Shown: one piece after another, positions 24,527 through 34,005 of the stretch | Position numbering within the stretch: position 1 is the first letter of the stretch | Layout: every line of letters begins with the position of its first letter | Source of the DNA: Desulfobacter sp. | GTDB lineage: Bacteria > Desulfobacterota > Desulfobacteria > Desulfobacterales > Desulfobacteraceae | Length of the DNA stretch: 64,000 nucleotides | NCBI GenBank assembly: GCA_028768525.1 | Contig: CP054837.1 | Location: 682,001 to 746,000 of the forward strand | Direction: 5' to 3' | Translations under genes and position numbers: made by a program | Notes under the pieces: generated by a model | What the model was told of the DNA's origin: nothing | Databases searched by the model: none | Seen by the model: the letters and a program-made list of their open reading frames with translations, nothing else

Positions 24527-25846
24527 ATGAATAGAAAGACCTTTTATATAGAAACCCTGGGCTGCAAGGTCAACAAATATGAGAGCGACGGCATTGCCGC
24601 CGGTCTTGAAGACCGAGGGCTCGTCCGGGGAAAAAAGGGATGCAAAGCGGACATCTGCATCATCAACACCTGTGCCGTGACCTCCAAGGCCGGCATGCAG
24701 TCCAGGCAGGCCATCCGCCGGCTCATCCGGGAGAACCCCGGTGCAAAAATCATGGTTACCGGCTGCCATGCCCAGACCGACCCCGAAGTGGTGGGAGAAA
24801 TCAAGGAGATCGATGAAATCATCTGCCACAGGGATAAAGACAAAATTGCAAAATGCATCGCGGGGAACTGTGAAAACGAATCCCATCCCTTTCGTTTCAA
24901 AAAAACGGACCACAGTAAGAATGCAAGCTTCATCGGCTTTGATAAACCCGTTTGCGGAAGCATGACCCGGGCCTATTTAAAAATTCAGGACGGGTGCCAC
25001 CAGTTCTGCACCTATTGCATTATCCCCTATGCCCGGGGCGCCTCGGTTTCCATGCCCGAAGCCCAGGTATTCAGCCACCTGAAAGGCCTGGCCGCCAAGG
25101 GGTTCAACGAAGTTATCATCACCGGCATCCACACCGGACTCTACGGACAGGATCTCACGCCTCCCACCACCCTCTCCGCCCTGGTCCGGGAGATGGACGA
25201 AAAAAAAGCCGCGGGCCGGATCAGAATTTCATCCATAGAACCCAACGAAATCACCCCGGACCTCATTGAACTGGCCGGGCCCGGCCGCATTCTCTGCGAC
25301 CACTTCCACATTCCCCTGCAGTCCGGGGACAACGGGGTGCTCCAACGAATGAAGCGGCCCTATACCACAGAAGAATTCCAACAGGTGGTCCAGGACATCC
25401 ACTCGGCCCTGCCCCACGCCGGCATCGGCCTGGATGTCATCATCGGCTTCCCCGGCGAGACGGATAAGCAGTTTGAAAACACCTATGAACTCATAGCCTC
25501 CCTGCCCGTCTCCTACCTGCATGTCTTCCCCTTCTCCCCGAGAAAGGGCACCCCGGCCTTCCATTTCACCCCAAAGGTGGACGGTATGGTCATAAAGGAG
25601 CGTGCGGCGCGCATGCGGAAACTGGACAGGGAAAAGCGGGAGGCCTTTATAAAGAAGCAGATGGGCCGCCCCCTCCAGGGACTGGTACAGCACCAGGAAG
25701 ACAGGGAAACCGGCATGCTGAAGGCCGTGACGGCCAATTACCTCACGGTGCTCATTGAAGGGGATGCCACCCTGAAAGGGAAATTGGTGGATCTGAGCGT
25801 CAGCCGTTGCGATGACCGGCTGACACTATGGGGAGATATAATTTAA
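24527..25846 (+). CDS. mtaB: tRNA ct6A/t6A37 methylthiotransferase MtaB
   Basis: A 439-residue radical SAM methylthiotransferase that adds a methylthio group to N6-threonylcarbamoyladenosine 37. The N-terminal UPF0004 domain supplies three cluster cysteines (TLGCKVNKYES, INTCAVTS, TGCHAQ). The radical SAM motif CHQFCTYCIIPYARG (CX3CX2C) is near residue 157. A TRAM domain follows at the C-terminus (about 380 to 437). ETLGCKVNKYES and GIHTGLYG favour MtaB over MiaB or RimO. Start ATG at 24527; no strong Shine-Dalgarno is seen, only AGCAAAAAATAGT. It is downstream of mnmA on the same strand and its end overlaps the convergent djlA-like gene by 4 bases. Confidence 0.93.
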   Translation: MNRKTFYIETLGCKVNKYESDGIAAGLEDRGLVRGKKGCKADICIINTCAVTSKAGMQSRQAIRRLIRENPGAKIMVTGCHAQTDPEVVGEIKEIDEIICHRDKDKIAKCIAGNCENESHPFRFKKTDHSKNASFIGFDKPVCGSMTRAYLKIQDGCHQFCTYCIIPYARGASVSMPEAQVFSHLKGLAAKGFNEVIITGIHTGLYGQDLTPPTTLSALVREMDEKKAAGRIRISSIEPNEITPDLIELAGPGRILCDHFHIPLQSGDNGVLQRMKRPYTTEEFQQVVQDIHSALPHAGIGLDVIIGFPGETDKQFENTYELIASLPVSYLHVFPFSPRKGTPAFHFTPKVDGMVIKERAARMRKLDREKREAFIKKQMGRPLQGLVQHQEDRETGMLKAVTANYLTVLIEGDATLKGKLVDLSVSRCDDRLTLWGDII

Positions 25847-26610
25847 AATCCGCGGGCTTTTCTGATCTGTTCGTAGGCGTTCTGGATTTCTGAAAACTTA
25901 TCATTGGCAAATTTCACGAACTCTTCGGGAAGCCCTTTGGCCTCAATCTTGTCCGGGTGGTATTCCTGGACAAGGGTGCGGTACTGTTTTTTTATCTCTT
26001 CGTTGGTGGCATTTTCATCACATTTGAGTACGGCGTAATAGGGATCTGCCGCTTTTACATACCGGGATTTGAGCCGGTCATAATCGGCCTGGGAATACTG
26101 GAAAATCCGGACGGCGGATAAAAGCAGCCCCTCTTCGCCGGAGGAAATGGAACCGTCAGCGGCGGATACCCGGACCAGCACATCCATCATCAGGTCGATG
26201 ATATTGGGCTGGGACCTGAACACCGCATAAAACTGGCGGGCAAAGGCCTCAAAGGGCTCCGGGGACGAGATGGCCTGCCTGAAAATATTCTTGGCGGTTT
26301 CCCGGCCCGAGGCATCCAACTGCAGGTCCACGGCCATGAACCGCTCCACTGCCTGAATTTCCTTTTCACTGACCCGGCCGTCCACCTTGGATATTTTGGC
26401 CAGCATTGAAAAGGCCCCTGTAAAAAAGACGAGCTGGGCTTCTTCGTTGGAAGAGAGTCCTGGGCCCTCCCGGCCCGGTATGGATTTGAGATATTCGTCT
26501 TCCTTTTTATCCACAAAGGTATGGCCGAAGGCCGCCCCTGCCACTGCACCGATGGGGCCGCCCAGGGCAAACCCCAGGGTCCCGCCGATCATTTTTCCCA
26601 GCCAGCTCAT
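25843..26610 (-). CDS. djlA: DjlA-like membrane co-chaperone: TerB plus DnaJ domain
   Basis: A 255-residue protein with the DjlA layout: a glycine-zipper-like N-terminal membrane segment (IGGTLGFALGGPIGAVAGAAFG, broken here for length), a TerB-like helical domain (about 60 to 175), and a C-terminal J domain (about 190 to 255) with the HPD tripeptide in VQEYHPDKIEAKG. J domains stimulate the ATPase of DnaK. DjlA in E. coli (271 residues) has the same order and is tied to envelope stress signalling. The gene stands alone on the minus strand, convergent with mtaB. The J domain resembles that of the DUF1232-DnaJ protein at 48.2 kb (NDKFSEIQNAYEQI against NEKFLEIQAAYETL). Confidence 0.88.
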   Translation of the reverse strand: MSWLGKMIGGTLGFALGGPIGAVAGAAFGHTFVDKKEDEYLKSIPGREGPGLSSNEEAQLVFFTGAFSMLAKISKVDGRVSEKEIQAVERFMAVDLQLDASGRETAKNIFRQAISSPEPFEAFARQFYAVFRSQPNIIDLMMDVLVRVSAADGSISSGEEGLLLSAVRIFQYSQADYDRLKSRYVKAADPYYAVLKCDENATNEEIKKQYRTLVQEYHPDKIEAKGLPEEFVKFANDKFSEIQNAYEQIRKARGF

Positions 26611-26722
26611 AAAAAATCCTTGGTTTGGTTAATACATCAGGCGTTAAAGCCTTGTCACAAAGTTAAAGATTATATATAACCACTGAAGTCATCACCGTCA
26701 AACGCTTAAGGGGAATTTATCC

Positions 26723-26986
26723 GTGCTGGCAAAAAACATTGTGGGCATCATCATTCTGGTTCTGAATATCGCAGGGCTGGGCTATATGATATACATGGCC
26801 GGTCTTTTTCTTGTGAATCGCTTCATTCCCAAAGAGGAAGTCGAAGAGGAAGTTGTTACTGAAGCCCCGGTCCGTAAAAATGAAAAAGTGGTCATTGACG
26901 AAGATATTATTCCCGAAGAAGACGATCTGCTCAAGGATATGGACCTTTCAGACCTGGACAACCTGAATTTAGATGATTTTGAATAG
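26723..26986 (+). CDS. Small membrane protein with acidic tail
   Basis: An 87-residue protein I do not recognise. Residues 5 to 33 form a hydrophobic membrane helix (possibly with a short hairpin), followed by a strongly acidic tail (about 36 to 87) ending in repeated Asp-Leu pairs (DMDLSDLDNLNLDDFE). The start is GTG at 26723 with AAGGGGAA nine bases upstream. The 3' end overlaps the BON lipoprotein gene by 14 bases, so the two are likely cotranscribed. A single-span protein with an acidic cytoplasmic tail could be a membrane adaptor; no function is known. Confidence 0.65.
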   Translation: MLAKNIVGIIILVLNIAGLGYMIYMAGLFLVNRFIPKEEVEEEVVTEAPVRKNEKVVIDEDIIPEEDDLLKDMDLSDLDNLNLDDFE

Positions 26987-27566
26987 ACGGATACCCGGTT
27001 TGCCGGCCTGGTGGCTTGCGGGAATACTGCTCCTCGCCGCCGGCTGCGCATCCGCCCCCCCCAAAGGGTCGCCGGTATATTATAACAGGGCGCCTGAAGA
27101 AACGCCGCGCTCGGTATTTACGGCAGCAGAGGATACACTGATCCTGGCGAGAATCAAATCCAAACTCTTTTCCGACGATCTGGTGGACCAGGACGATATC
27201 GATATCAGGGTGAGGCACGGGGTGGTTATTCTGGAGGGCAATGCACGGGATATTTACCACCGCCGGATGATCATGGATCTGATACAGACCGTTGACGGGG
27301 TGGTCCGGATTGAAAACCGCATGGCCCTCATCCACAGCGGCACCACCTTTGCCACTTCGGAATCCGTCACCAGGGACAGAATACAAATGGCATTGCTCGG
27401 TGACCCGGAGCTGGGCCCCTACCCCGTCCGGGTGACGGCCACTCGGGATGAGGTGATCCTCACGGGCAGCGTGGGCTCCCAGGTGCTCAAACAAAAAGCG
27501 GCCGCCATTGCAAAGGGATTTGCAGGCGACCGCCGGGTCGTCAATCAGCTTGTGAGTTCAAACTAG
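26973..27566 (+). CDS. BON-domain lipoprotein
   Basis: A 197-residue predicted lipoprotein with two BON domains, similar in plan to E. coli DolP (YraP) and OsmY. The signal peptide ends in a lipobox (LLLAAGC, Cys near residue 25), and the residue after Cys is Ala, which favours outer-membrane sorting. The first BON domain spans about 50 to 118 (ILARIKSKLFSDDLVDQDDIDIRVRHGVVILEG) and the second about 123 to 195 (VRVTATRDEVILTGSVGS). BON domains bind phospholipid, and DolP protects outer-membrane integrity. The gene overlaps the upstream small membrane protein gene by 14 bases and ends 18 bases from the convergent dnaE. Confidence 0.88.
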   Translation: MILNRRIPGLPAWWLAGILLLAAGCASAPPKGSPVYYNRAPEETPRSVFTAAEDTLILARIKSKLFSDDLVDQDDIDIRVRHGVVILEGNARDIYHRRMIMDLIQTVDGVVRIENRMALIHSGTTFATSESVTRDRIQMALLGDPELGPYPVRVTATRDEVILTGSVGSQVLKQKAAAIAKGFAGDRRVVNQLVSSN

Positions 27567-27584
27567 ACCGAATCAAACCGAGGT

Positions 27585-30500
27585 TCAGGCCGATTTTTTC
27601 TTCTGCCACCGCTTCTTTTTCTTTTCCTTGTCCTTGACCGGAGCACACCGGGTTTCTATGGAATTCTCACCCAGCAGGGCCTGGACTTCCCTAAAAAATT
27701 CAGGGTGGGCATCGGCCCGGTATTCATCCCCCAATTTCACCATGACAGGGGGGTGGTTTTCATCTATCCTGATTTTAAACAGGGACACACAGTCACCGGG
27801 ATAGCGTTCGATCACCGGTTTTAGCTGTTCAAAAATCTCCATGCCGTTTTTCTCTGCATCCACCTCAATGACGATGCCCGATGTCCATTCGGTCTCGGCC
27901 TGTTCAATGGGAACGATTTTCTCCCCCAGAAGTTTCACCGTATTTTCAGTCTTCTGGACTTCGGCTTCAAGGATGACGATCTGCTCCTCGGACAAAAGGG
28001 TATGGACCTTGGCATAGAGCTTGGGAAAGACCACCACCTCCACCGTGGCAGCCTGGTCCTCTATGGCGCAGAAAGCCATCATATCCCCTTTTTTGGTCTT
28101 GTGGATCTTGAGCACCTTAAGGGTGCCGCCGATGCGGATCATGCGCTCGTTGGCCACATCCTGGAGGGTGGTGGTGTTTACGCTGGCGTACTTTTTGATG
28201 ATCTCCCCATACTTGTCCATGGGATGGCCGGTGATATAGAATCCAAGGGCATCCTTTTCAAGTTCCAGCAGTTCATTGTCTTCCCATTCTTCCAGGTGGG
28301 GCATCTTCGGCACGGCCATGGGCAGGGCCACCCCCATGCCGGAGTCGGCAAAGAGGTCCAGCTGGGCATCGGCCTTTTCCCTCTGTATCCGGTGTCCGTG
28401 CTCCAGGGCCTCTTCCAGTACGGCCATCATCTGGCTCCGCTTGTCCCCGGTGGAGTCAAAGGCACCGCATTTGATCAGGGCTTCCAATACCTTTTTATTG
28501 GCGCCGCTCACCCGTTCGCAAAAATCGTATATGCTCTCGAAACGGCCTTCCTTTTCCCGGATCTTTACAATGACTTCAATGATGGCGTCCCCCACCCCCT
28601 TTACCGCAGCCATACCGAAACGGATGCAGCCGTCGTCCACGGTGAAAAAGACATCACTCTGGTTCACATCCGGGGGCAGTACTTTGATATCGTGGGCCCG
28701 GCACTCATCCATATATTTGAGTACGGCATCGGAGTTGCTCCGCTCCGAGGTCATCAGCGCCGCAATAAATTCCACCGGGAAATTGGCCTTGAGATAAGCG
28801 GTCTGAAACGAAATCAGCGCATAGGCTGCCGAATGGGATTTATTGAACCCGTAGCCGCCGAATTTTTCCATGAGGTCAAAAAGTTCGGCCGCCTTTTTGG
28901 GGTCATGGCCGTTTTCCTGGGCCCCTTTCATGAACAGGTTCCGGTGTTCCTCCATCATGGCGGCGATTTTCTTGCCCATGGCCTTTCTCAGGCCGTCTGC
29001 ATCGGCCATGGAATAATTGGCGAGGACACCGCCGATTTTCATGACCTGTTCCTGGTAGAGGATGACCCCGTAGGTTTCGTCCAGCACCTGTTCCAACTCC
29101 GGGAAAAGATATTCAACCGGTTCCCTGCCGTGCTTTCTTTCCACGTAGGAATCGGCCATGCCCGAATCAAGGGGGCCGGGGCGGTAGAGGGCCACCAGGG
29201 CCACAATATCGGAAAAGCTGGCGGGTTTGAGCCGGGAGATCAGCTCCTTCATGCCTGAACTTTCCAGCTGGAACACCCCGGTGGTATCCGAACTCTGGAG
29301 CAGTTCAAAGGTCTTTTTATCCTCTGGATCCAGGTGGAGCAGATCCGGTGCTTCCCTGCCCTGTTTTTCAATGAGGCCGATGCAGTTCTTGATGACCGTG
29401 AGGTTCCGCAGGCCCAAAAAGTCAAATTTGACCAGACCCTGCTTTTCCGTGTAGGTCATGTCAAACTGGGTGATGGTCTCCCCTTCCTTGCCCCGGAACA
29501 AGGGAAGGTATTCATAGAGGGGCTTGTCCGAAACCACAACACCGGCCGCATGGGTGGAGGCATGGCGGGGCAGCCCTTCCAGAAGCCGGGCAATTTCCAG
29601 TAGCTGGGTCTTTTCAGGGGTTTCGTTGCATTTGTCCAGGATGGCCGGCACCTCTTCAATGGCCTTGGCCAGGTTCTTGGACATATCCGGAATCATTTTG
29701 GCAATTTCGTCCACCTCGGAAAGGGGGATGCCCAGGGCCCGGCCCACGTCCCGGATCACGGCCTTGGCCTTTAGCTTTCCAAAGGTAATGATCTGGCAGA
29801 CATAGTCCGGCCCACCGTACCGGTCAATGGTGTACTGGTAAACCTTGTCCCGGCCTTCAATGCAGAAATCCACGTCGATATCCGGCATGGAGATACGGGC
29901 CGGATTCAAAAATCTTTCAAAGATGAGACCGTGCTCAATGGGATCCAGGGCCGTGATGCCCATGGCATAGGCCACCATGGAACCGGCCGCAGACCCCCTG
30001 CCCGGTCCCACCGGCACCCCGATGCTCCTGGAATGCTCAATAAAATCCGCCACAATGAGGAAATAACCGGGGAAGCCCATATCCAGAATAATGCCGATCT
30101 CGTAATCAATACGGTCCCGGTAGACCTTTTCATCAATATCAGGATTATTCTTCTTGATCTTTGCCAGCCGTTCCTCAAAGCCTTTCCTGGCCAGGCGCTC
30201 AAAGAGCTGGGCCTCTGATACCCCCTCTTCCCTGGAAAAGACCGGGAAATGGTAACTTTTGTCCCCCCATTCCACATTACACTGCTCTGCGATGAGCCGG
30301 GTATTGGAAATGGCATCGGGGAAATGGCCCAGAGTATTCTGCATCTCCTCGGGGGATTTGAAATACAACTCGTCGGAATCGAACCGGAACCGCTTGGGGT
30401 TATCGTAGGTATCCCCGGTCTGGATGCAGAGCAGAATCTCGTGGGCCTTGGCATCCCCCTTGGACAGGTAGTGACAGTCATTGGTGGCCACCATGGGTAT

Positions 30501-31106
30501 GGAAAGCCGTTTGGAGATATCCAGCAGCCCCTCGTTGACCTGGTGCTGGATATCCATCCCGTTTTCCTGGACTTCCAGGAAAAAATTCCCCTCCCCCATG
30601 GTTTTCTGGTAAAACCGGGCCCGTTCTTCGGCCCTTTCCATGTCACCGGCCAGGATGGCCTGGGGGATGTCCCCCTTTAGGCAGGCGGAAAGAGCGATGA
30701 GACCGCCGCTGTTTTCGGCCAGAAGATCCCGGTCGATACGGGGTTTGTAGTAGAACCCCTTGAGCTGGGCGATGGAAACCATCTTGCACAGGTTTTTGTA
30801 GCCGTTATGGTCCTTGGCCAGGAGAACCAGATGGTTCAGCCCTTTTTTATCGAGCTGTGTCCGGTCGTTCAGGGTCCGCGGGGCCACATAGACCTCGCAT
30901 CCCAGAATCGGCTTTATTCCGGCCTTATGGGCCTTTTCATAAAACTCGGCCACACCGAACATGGTGCCGTGGTCGGTCATGGCCACGGCGTCCATTCTGT
31001 ATTCCTTGGCCCTGTTCAGCAGGGAATCCAGGCGGATGGCCCCGTCCAGAAGAGAATACTCGGTGTGCAGGTGCAGATGACAAAAGGGGGAGGGGGTATC
31101 GCTCAT
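27585..31106 (-). CDS. dnaE: DNA polymerase III alpha subunit
   Basis: The 1173-residue replicative polymerase catalytic subunit. The N-terminal PHP domain shows its metal-binding motifs (FCHLHLHTEYSLLDGAI, MTDHGTMFGVAEF). The catalytic aspartates are in MPDIDVDFC near residue 410 with GPGRGSAAGSMVAY just before. Then come the fingers (GFNKSHSAAYALISFQTAYLK), a helix-hairpin-helix region (GVGDAIIEVIVKIREK), and the OB-fold (IRIGGTLKVLKIHKTKKGDMMAFCAIED). The C-terminus ends in a Lys-rich tail (KDKEKKKKRWQKKKSA). Length is typical of DnaE1. It starts 7 bases after guaB stops and is probably cotranscribed with it. Confidence 0.97.
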   Translation of the reverse strand: MSDTPSPFCHLHLHTEYSLLDGAIRLDSLLNRAKEYRMDAVAMTDHGTMFGVAEFYEKAHKAGIKPILGCEVYVAPRTLNDRTQLDKKGLNHLVLLAKDHNGYKNLCKMVSIAQLKGFYYKPRIDRDLLAENSGGLIALSACLKGDIPQAILAGDMERAEERARFYQKTMGEGNFFLEVQENGMDIQHQVNEGLLDISKRLSIPMVATNDCHYLSKGDAKAHEILLCIQTGDTYDNPKRFRFDSDELYFKSPEEMQNTLGHFPDAISNTRLIAEQCNVEWGDKSYHFPVFSREEGVSEAQLFERLARKGFEERLAKIKKNNPDIDEKVYRDRIDYEIGIILDMGFPGYFLIVADFIEHSRSIGVPVGPGRGSAAGSMVAYAMGITALDPIEHGLIFERFLNPARISMPDIDVDFCIEGRDKVYQYTIDRYGGPDYVCQIITFGKLKAKAVIRDVGRALGIPLSEVDEIAKMIPDMSKNLAKAIEEVPAILDKCNETPEKTQLLEIARLLEGLPRHASTHAAGVVVSDKPLYEYLPLFRGKEGETITQFDMTYTEKQGLVKFDFLGLRNLTVIKNCIGLIEKQGREAPDLLHLDPEDKKTFELLQSSDTTGVFQLESSGMKELISRLKPASFSDIVALVALYRPGPLDSGMADSYVERKHGREPVEYLFPELEQVLDETYGVILYQEQVMKIGGVLANYSMADADGLRKAMGKKIAAMMEEHRNLFMKGAQENGHDPKKAAELFDLMEKFGGYGFNKSHSAAYALISFQTAYLKANFPVEFIAALMTSERSNSDAVLKYMDECRAHDIKVLPPDVNQSDVFFTVDDGCIRFGMAAVKGVGDAIIEVIVKIREKEGRFESIYDFCERVSGANKKVLEALIKCGAFDSTGDKRSQMMAVLEEALEHGHRIQREKADAQLDLFADSGMGVALPMAVPKMPHLEEWEDNELLELEKDALGFYITGHPMDKYGEIIKKYASVNTTTLQDVANERMIRIGGTLKVLKIHKTKKGDMMAFCAIEDQAATVEVVVFPKLYAKVHTLLSEEQIVILEAEVQKTENTVKLLGEKIVPIEQAETEWTSGIVIEVDAEKNGMEIFEQLKPVIERYPGDCVSLFKIRIDENHPPVMVKLGDEYRADAHPEFFREVQALLGENSIETRCAPVKDKEKKKKRWQKKKSA

Positions 31107-31113
31107 CTTAAGA

Positions 31114-32583
31114 TTAATTACTCTCCACTCTGTAGTTGGGGGCTTCCTTGGTGATCACAACGTCATGTACATGGCTTTCCCGCAGGCCGGCGGATGAAAT
31201 TTTCACGAACCGGGCCTTTTCATGGAGCTCCTCAATGGTGGCGGCGCCCAGGTACCCCATGCCGGCCTTGAGGCCGCCGAGCATCTGGACAATGTTTTCC
31301 CTGACGGTGCCACGGTAGGGGATACGGCCAACGATACCTTCGGGTACCAGTTCTTCGTCTTCACCGGTATCTTTCTGGTAGTAGCGGTCGGAACTGCCTT
31401 TTTTCATGGCTTCAACAGACCCCATGCCGCGGTAGGCCTTATAAGAGCGGCCCTGGTAGATGACGATTTCCCCCGGGCTTTCCCGGGTGCCTGCCAGCAG
31501 GCTGCCCAGCATGACGGAGTCCGCCCCTGCGCCCAGTGCTTTGGCAATGTCGCCGGAGAATTTGATGCCGCCGTCGGCAATGATGGGGACGCCGGTTTTC
31601 TTGGAAATTTCTGCGCAGTTTGTTACGGCGGTGAGCTGGGGAACCCCCACGCCGGCCACGATACGGGTGGTACAGATGGAACCGGGGCCGATACCGATCT
31701 TCACGGCATCCACGCCCGCATCAATGAGGGCCTTGGCACCGCCTTCAGTGGCCACGTTCCCGGCAACCACCTGTGAAGAGGGGAAAGCCGCTTTGATACG
31801 CTGAACCGCATCAATGACGTTCTTGGAATGGCCATGGGAGGTGTCGATGACCAAGGCATCTGCACCGGCGGTGACCAGAGCCTCCACCCGTTCCATCATG
31901 TCCGATCCCACGCCGATGGCTGCACCGGCCCTGAGGCGTCCCAAAGAGTCTTTACAGGCATTGGGGTACTTACGAATTTTCTCAATGTCTTTGATGGTGA
32001 TCAGCCCCTTGAGTGTTCCCTGGGGGTCCACGACAAGAAGCTTTTCAATTCTGTGCTTGTGCAGCATGATCTTGGATTCTTCCAAGCTGCATTTTTCAGG
32101 CACGGTGACCAGATTTTCGCTGGTCATGACCTCCCTGGTCGGTTTGTCCATCTGGGTTTCAAACCTCAGGTCCCGGTTGGTGACGATGCCCACAAGCTTT
32201 TCACCGTCCACCACGGGAATTCCCGAAATCCGGTACTTGGCCATTACATTGAGGACCTCCTGAATGGTGGCGTCGGGATGGACGGTCACAGGGTCCACAA
32301 TCATTCCGCTTTCGCTTTTTTTCACCCGGTCAACCTCAACGGCCTGCTCTTCAATGCTCAGGTTCCGGTGGATAAAGCCCATGCCGCCGGCCCGGGCCAT
32401 GGCAATGGCGGTCAGCGCCTCGGTAACCGTATCCATGGCCGCACTGACGATGGGGATATTGAGTTCAAGTTCTTTGGTCAGCCGGGTTCGGGTGGTCACC
32501 TCATCGGGGAGGATGGCTGAATAATCGGGGACTAGCAGGACATCGTCAAATGAGAGTCCCTCTTGGGGTAATACAATGGACAT
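31114..32583 (-). CDS. guaB: Inosine-5'-monophosphate dehydrogenase
   Basis: Oxidises IMP to XMP with NAD+, the committed step to GMP. The 489-residue protein has the TIM-barrel start (LSFDDVLLVPDYS), two CBS domains inserted at about 95 to 205 (DPVTVHPDATIQEVLNVMAK; VTVPEKCSLEESKIMLHKH), the catalytic loop GPGSICTTRIVAG, the GGIKFSGDIAKALGAGAD phosphate-binding strand and the YRGMGSVEAM flap region. Length is exactly that of typical bacterial enzymes. GGAGG sits 8 bases before the ATG. A 220-base upstream region with a hairpin and a palindrome precedes it (see separate entries), and dnaE follows after 7 bases. Confidence 0.97.
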   Translation of the reverse strand: MSIVLPQEGLSFDDVLLVPDYSAILPDEVTTRTRLTKELELNIPIVSAAMDTVTEALTAIAMARAGGMGFIHRNLSIEEQAVEVDRVKKSESGMIVDPVTVHPDATIQEVLNVMAKYRISGIPVVDGEKLVGIVTNRDLRFETQMDKPTREVMTSENLVTVPEKCSLEESKIMLHKHRIEKLLVVDPQGTLKGLITIKDIEKIRKYPNACKDSLGRLRAGAAIGVGSDMMERVEALVTAGADALVIDTSHGHSKNVIDAVQRIKAAFPSSQVVAGNVATEGGAKALIDAGVDAVKIGIGPGSICTTRIVAGVGVPQLTAVTNCAEISKKTGVPIIADGGIKFSGDIAKALGAGADSVMLGSLLAGTRESPGEIVIYQGRSYKAYRGMGSVEAMKKGSSDRYYQKDTGEDEELVPEGIVGRIPYRGTVRENIVQMLGGLKAGMGYLGAATIEELHEKARFVKISSAGLRESHVHDVVITKEAPNYRVESN

Positions 32584-32623
32584 AAAAGCCTCCAGAAAGG
32601 AAAATTGTTTATTAATACTATTA

Positions 32624-32676
32624 TGGCCGGCTATTACGTGGGGTCATAAAGGCCGGCCAAATTTGAAATTCAAATT
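32624..32676 (-). promoter_or_regulatory. Hairpin and palindrome in the guaB upstream region
   Basis: Two inverted repeats lie 41 to 93 bases upstream of the guaB start. The first can fold as GGCCGGC (32625-32631) with GCCGGCC (32652-32658), extended by one T-A pair, around a 20-base loop. The second is a perfect palindrome AATTTGAA-A-TTCAAATT (32660-32676). Their place suggests an operator and/or a leader structure for guaB. I see no match to a known riboswitch, and no T-run that would make the hairpin an attenuator. Confidence 0.4.
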
Positions 32677-32802
32677 AAAGTATATAAACACGTACTCTTA
32701 CCAAATCCGGCTGTTTTTTACAACCCAAAAGATAGAGGGGTAATACAAAGAAAAATGCATTACCATATCATATTAAACACTTACCGCAATTAAAAGATTG
32801 AA

Positions 32803-33867
32803 TCATTTTAATTTATCCCCCAGAATTTTCAGGATGACCGGTATGGCCGGGGGCACACGCCCGCTGCCTTGGGTAAAATTCCTGATCATGGTCAAATGGC
32901 TGCCTTGGACCCGGGTTGACGCAATATTTTCAAGAATGGCCGAATCAATTGTCACCAAGCCATCACCCAAAGTGTTGCCCATTTCGGTCAGGGCAGCCTC
33001 AAGGCTCCTGGCCGCCTGTTGTTTTTCAAAGGGCAGCAAAGTCTCCATTCTCCGGGCCAGTTCCCTGATATCCCTGCTGGTCCAGGGGGAGAGCCCCCCT
33101 GCAATGACATGGAGATTGACCCCCGTCGGATGGGGACGGCTGTTGAGCCGGTTGAGGAATACACTGCCCGGTATCAGGTCAAGGCCTGCCGCCCCGGTAC
33201 CGTCCAGCATCCCCTGGAGCAATGTGGTATCCTCCTCAAAAAAATTGAGGAACTGCTCGCGGAACTCCATGAAAAAACGGAACCGGGCCAGTTGGGACCC
33301 GTGGTTGGGCGTGCCCACCATGATCAGATCCGACACAGGTGGGACCAGACCACCAGCCTGTGCGCGTGCATAGCCGATTTCAGGAGAGGTGAGCATCTCC
33401 CTTGACACCAGGCCCCCCATGCTGTGGCCGATAATCACAAGCTCCCGGCCATGGGGCCGGGGCAGACCTTTTAACGCCTCAAAGAAGAGGCGGGCCGAGG
33501 CGGTAATGCGCTGGTCATTTGGATAGGACATCATCAGAACGGCATTCCCTTTTTCATCCAGAACCGGGGCCAGATCCATCCAAATCCGGCCCGGCTCGTC
33601 CAGGCCGTGGATCAGCACCACCACAGGCAGATCAGACTCCCCTGGCATCAAAGCGGCCCCCTTAAGCCGCTTGCCGGATTTCCAGCGGGACAATCCGTAT
33701 CCCCTTGCCGCATGTTCCATGGCATCGGGAAAGGCTGATTTCACCTGTTCATGCAGATAATTCCTGGCGGCCCACTCCTCTTCCAGGAAAAACTGCCGAC
33801 CGGCCTGATAGAACACCGCCACCGCCATAAAAAAAAGAATCAGCCGTTTAATTTTTTTCCAGCCCAT
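32803..33867 (-). CDS. Membrane-anchored alpha/beta hydrolase (lipase/esterase-like)
   Basis: A 354-residue protein. An N-terminal hydrophobic stretch (IKRLILFFMAVAVFYQAG, residues 5 to 22) acts as a signal anchor. The hydrolase domain shows the strand and oxyanion region LPVVVLIHGLDEPGRIW near residue 80 and the nucleophile elbow LVIIGHSMGGLVSREML near residue 145, then LIMVGTPNHGSQLARF, typical of PGAP1-like or DUF676-type lipases acting on membrane lipids. The acid and His partners are less clear; VTIDSAILEN and QGSHLTMIRN in the last 60 residues are candidates, the latter supplying His. GAGGACGG precedes the ATG. It is upstream of guaB on the same strand but 219 bases away, so probably separate. 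Confidence 0.82.
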   Translation of the reverse strand: MGWKKIKRLILFFMAVAVFYQAGRQFFLEEEWAARNYLHEQVKSAFPDAMEHAARGYGLSRWKSGKRLKGAALMPGESDLPVVVLIHGLDEPGRIWMDLAPVLDEKGNAVLMMSYPNDQRITASARLFFEALKGLPRPHGRELVIIGHSMGGLVSREMLTSPEIGYARAQAGGLVPPVSDLIMVGTPNHGSQLARFRFFMEFREQFLNFFEEDTTLLQGMLDGTGAAGLDLIPGSVFLNRLNSRPHPTGVNLHVIAGGLSPWTSRDIRELARRMETLLPFEKQQAARSLEAALTEMGNTLGDGLVTIDSAILENIASTRVQGSHLTMIRNFTQGSGRVPPAIPVILKILGDKLK

Positions 33868-34005
33868 TTTCCGTCCTCACCATGCTGCCTGGTGGTCCGC
33901 CCACTTCACATCCCACCTAATTATGGTTTGTCTCATCCCAGATTATCTGGTATAGCAAATTAAACATTGTTCCACCAATCAAAAGAAACAAAAAAGGATA
34001 TCCCG

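Noticed and set aside
28002..29258. A 418-residue open frame on the plus strand
   Set aside because: It lies wholly inside dnaE on the other strand; dnaE has clear catalytic motifs over this stretch.
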